A stretch of 64,000 nt of DNA from positions 62,001 to 126,000 of the forward strand of contig NZ_FMZU01000007.1 of assembly GCF_900101545.1 (NCBI RefSeq), read 5' to 3'. Under the pieces are notes generated by a model that saw only the letters and a program-made list of their open reading frames with translations, made no database searches and was not told where the DNA came from. Both the position numbers and the translations under genes were made by a program. Positions within the stretch are counted from its first letter, which is position 1, and the number at the start of each line of letters is the position of its first letter. Positions 62,443 to 64,000 of this stretch are shown here, one piece after another. The stretch comes from Variovorax sp. CF079. GTDB lineage: Bacteria > Pseudomonadota > Gammaproteobacteria > Burkholderiales > Burkholderiaceae_C.

Positions 62443-64000
62443 TCAAACCGGCAAGGGCGGCGTCGGCGCGGGCGGCGCCGGCGGCTCTGTCGGCGACATC
62501 ACCATGGTGGGCACCGCCAGCGGCAGCCCGGCCTCCTTGAGCAGGTCGAGAATGGCGAAGAGCAGGTCGCTGCGTACCCCGCCGGCGAGGCGCGGGCTCT
62601 GCACGTAGGCGATCGCCTGGAAGATCAGCATGCCGTTCTCGATGCCTTCGAGCGTGACCGTGGGCGCGGGCGAGGGCAGCACGCCGGCATGATCGGCGCA
62701 GGCCGCCAGCATCAGCTCGCGCGTGCGCTGGGCGTCGGTGTTGAGCGGCATCGGCAGGCGGATCAGCACGCGGCCCTCGGCGTTGGCCAGCGTCATGTTG
62801 CGCACGGTCTTGGTGATGAACTCCGAGTTCGGCACGATCAGCGTGGAGCGGTCGCCCAGCTGGATTTCGGTGGCGCGCACGTTGATGCGCCGCACATCTC
62901 CTTCGGCATTGCCCAGCACCACCCAGTCGCCGACCTTGACCGGGCGCTCGGCCAGCAGAATCAACCCGGAGATGAAATTCTGGACGATCGCCTGCAGCCC
63001 GAAGCCGATGCCGACCGACAGCGCGCTCGCCACCCAGGCGATGCGTTCGATGCCGATGCCCAGCGCCGACAGCGCGAAGGCGACCACCAGGATGCCGCCC
63101 ACATAGCCGAGCAGCGTCGTGATCGAGCTCTGCATGCCGGGCTCGAGCGCGGTTTGCGGCAGGTAGTGCGCCTCCAGCCACTTCTTGATCACGCGCAGCG
63201 CGACGAAGCCGACGGCCAGCACTGCGACCGCGCTGAAGATCGCGCCCGGGACGAGCTCGAACTCGCCGATCTTCACGCCGGTGCCGAACTTGCCGCTGCG
63301 CTGGAACACCTCGCCCGGGCTGGTGCCCAGCGGCGTGGCCAGCGCGATCACCATGTAGAAGAACAATGCGACGCGGCTGAGGCCCGAGAGCACCACGGCC
63401 GCCTGGTCCAGCGTGCGCGGCGCGAAGCCGAAGCTCTTCTGCAGCTTCTGGCCGAAGTCGCTGCGCGAAGACACCAGCGCCATGAACAGGTCGTCGGCGA
63501 ACTTGAACAGCACGTAGAAGGCCGATGCGACGATGCCGGTCCAGGTGAGCTGGCTGGCGAGGAAACTCGCCATCGCGACGTAGCCGACCGCCACCAGGGT
63601 CCAGATCACGATCACCGCTAGCGCCACGGCGCTCAGCAGGAAGCTGATCCACATCGGTCGTTCGGGCTCGGCGGGCGGCGGCTGGGCCGCCTCCGTCGTG
63701 GGGGCGGCCGCGGGCGCAGCCTGCGGCTCGCGCAGGCGCCAGAGCATCGTGCCGATCAGCGCGGTCAGTGCCAGCGCGGTGACCACGTGCGTCGCGACCA
63801 CCGCCGCGAAGCTGGCGTCCACCACCGCATTGATCTGGGTCGGTGCCCAGACCAGCACGGCGATCAGCGCGGTGAGCCAGGGGAAGGGCGCCAGGCGCCG
63901 GGCCATCTCGTCGGGGATCGGCGGCAGCCGCCACGAAGGCCGGCCGTTGGACAGCAGCGCGCGGCCCAGGCCGACCACGAAGGCGATGAAGATGATGGAC
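62443..64000 (-). CDS. MscS-type mechanosensitive channel (DUF3772-like), 3' part
   Basis: The frame is open to the window edge, so the N-terminal part is missing; about 518 codons are visible. Several membrane helices lead to the MscS core: GLQAIVQNFISGLILLAERPVKVGDWVVLGN with the pore and beta-domain, then RRINVRATEIQLGDRSTLIVPNSEF. The large size fits DUF3772/MscS proteins of about 800 residues. It would open under membrane tension. Confidence 0.88.
   Translation of the reverse strand, partial: SIIFIAFVVGLGRALLSNGRPSWRLPPIPDEMARRLAPFPWLTALIAVLVWAPTQINAVVDASFAAVVATHVVTALALTALIGTMLWRLREPQAAPAAAPTTEAAQPPPAEPERPMWISFLLSAVALAVIVIWTLVAVGYVAMASFLASQLTWTGIVASAFYVLFKFADDLFMALVSSRSDFGQKLQKSFGFAPRTLDQAAVVLSGLSRVALFFYMVIALATPLGTSPGEVFQRSGKFGTGVKIGEFELVPGAIFSAVAVLAVGFVALRVIKKWLEAHYLPQTALEPGMQSSITTLLGYVGGILVVAFALSALGIGIERIAWVASALSVGIGFGLQAIVQNFISGLILLAERPVKVGDWVVLGNAEGDVRRINVRATEIQLGDRSTLIVPNSEFITKTVRNMTLANAEGRVLIRLPMPLNTDAQRTRELMLAACADHAGVLPSPAPTVTLEGIENGMLIFQAIAYVQSPRLAGGVRSDLLFAILDLLKEAGLPLAVPTMVMSPTEPPAPPAPTPPLPV

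Overview
The window looks like a chromosomal segment from a betaproteobacterium of the order Burkholderiales, most likely family Comamonadaceae and Variovorax-like. The evidence is high GC, a strong G/C bias at third codon positions, the mla–YadGH-type ABC–ibaG–murA–his–tat–petABC–ssp gene order, the hemA–prfA–prmC–grxD block, the pilBCD–coaE–zapD–yacG block, and two copies of a hairpin-rich intergenic repeat that I associate with this family. No rRNA operon, CRISPR array or intact prophage is visible.

Positions 1–5.1 kb hold the end of a phospholipid-transport locus (mlaA partial, mlaC, mlaB), an ABC-2 type exporter pair, ibaG and murA. From 5.1 to 15.5 kb lies the histidine biosynthesis cluster (hisG, D, C, B, H, A, F, I, E). 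It contains a small exported protein between hisD and hisC. A three-gene insertion between hisA and hisF comprises two reverse-strand genes (amino-acid binding protein, cation symporter) and a forward mutarotase gene. From 15.5 to 25.8 kb come a DUF4870 protein, a HIT protein, tatABC, an HtrA/DegS-type protease (reverse), a Nif3 protein, pdxA, mscL (reverse), the cytochrome bc1 operon petABC, and sspA–sspB.

At 25.84 kb a tRNA-Thr(TGT) gene forms the left edge of a small genomic island (25914–31429). A 16-bp exact duplication of the tRNA 3' end (20 bp with one mismatch) marks the far edge. The island has visibly different base composition. It carries a Fic-domain protein with its own inhibitory motif, a YecA/UPF0149 gene split by a frameshift, an IS66 transposase tail, a HipB–HipA toxin–antitoxin-type pair and a broken small helix-turn-helix gene, but no recognisable integrase. 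This is the main accessory region of the window.

From 31.5 to 47.5 kb the core resumes: a PepSY membrane protein, a DUF2946-like protein and a DciA-like protein (all reverse); secA, argJ, a DUF815 ATPase and a mutT-like Nudix gene (forward); then yacG, zapD, an AlgX/AlgJ-like and AlgI-like O-acetylation pair, coaE and the type IV pilus genes pilD, pilC, pilB (reverse). From 47.5 kb to the end: tRNA-Pro(CGG), ispB, rplU–rpmA–obgE–proB, a CNP1-like lipoprotein, rppH, proS, a lytic transglycosylase, a CorC/TlyC-type protein, an AAA+ ATPase, a cupin, grxD, prmC, prfA, hemA, a small membrane protein, and the 3' part of an MscS-type channel gene that runs out of the window.

Most genes form tight runs with ATGA/GTGA overlaps, which suggests translational coupling. 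Several convergent pairs overlap at their 3' ends. The window is therefore mostly housekeeping DNA, with one compact tRNA-targeted island and a few local insertions into otherwise conserved clusters.
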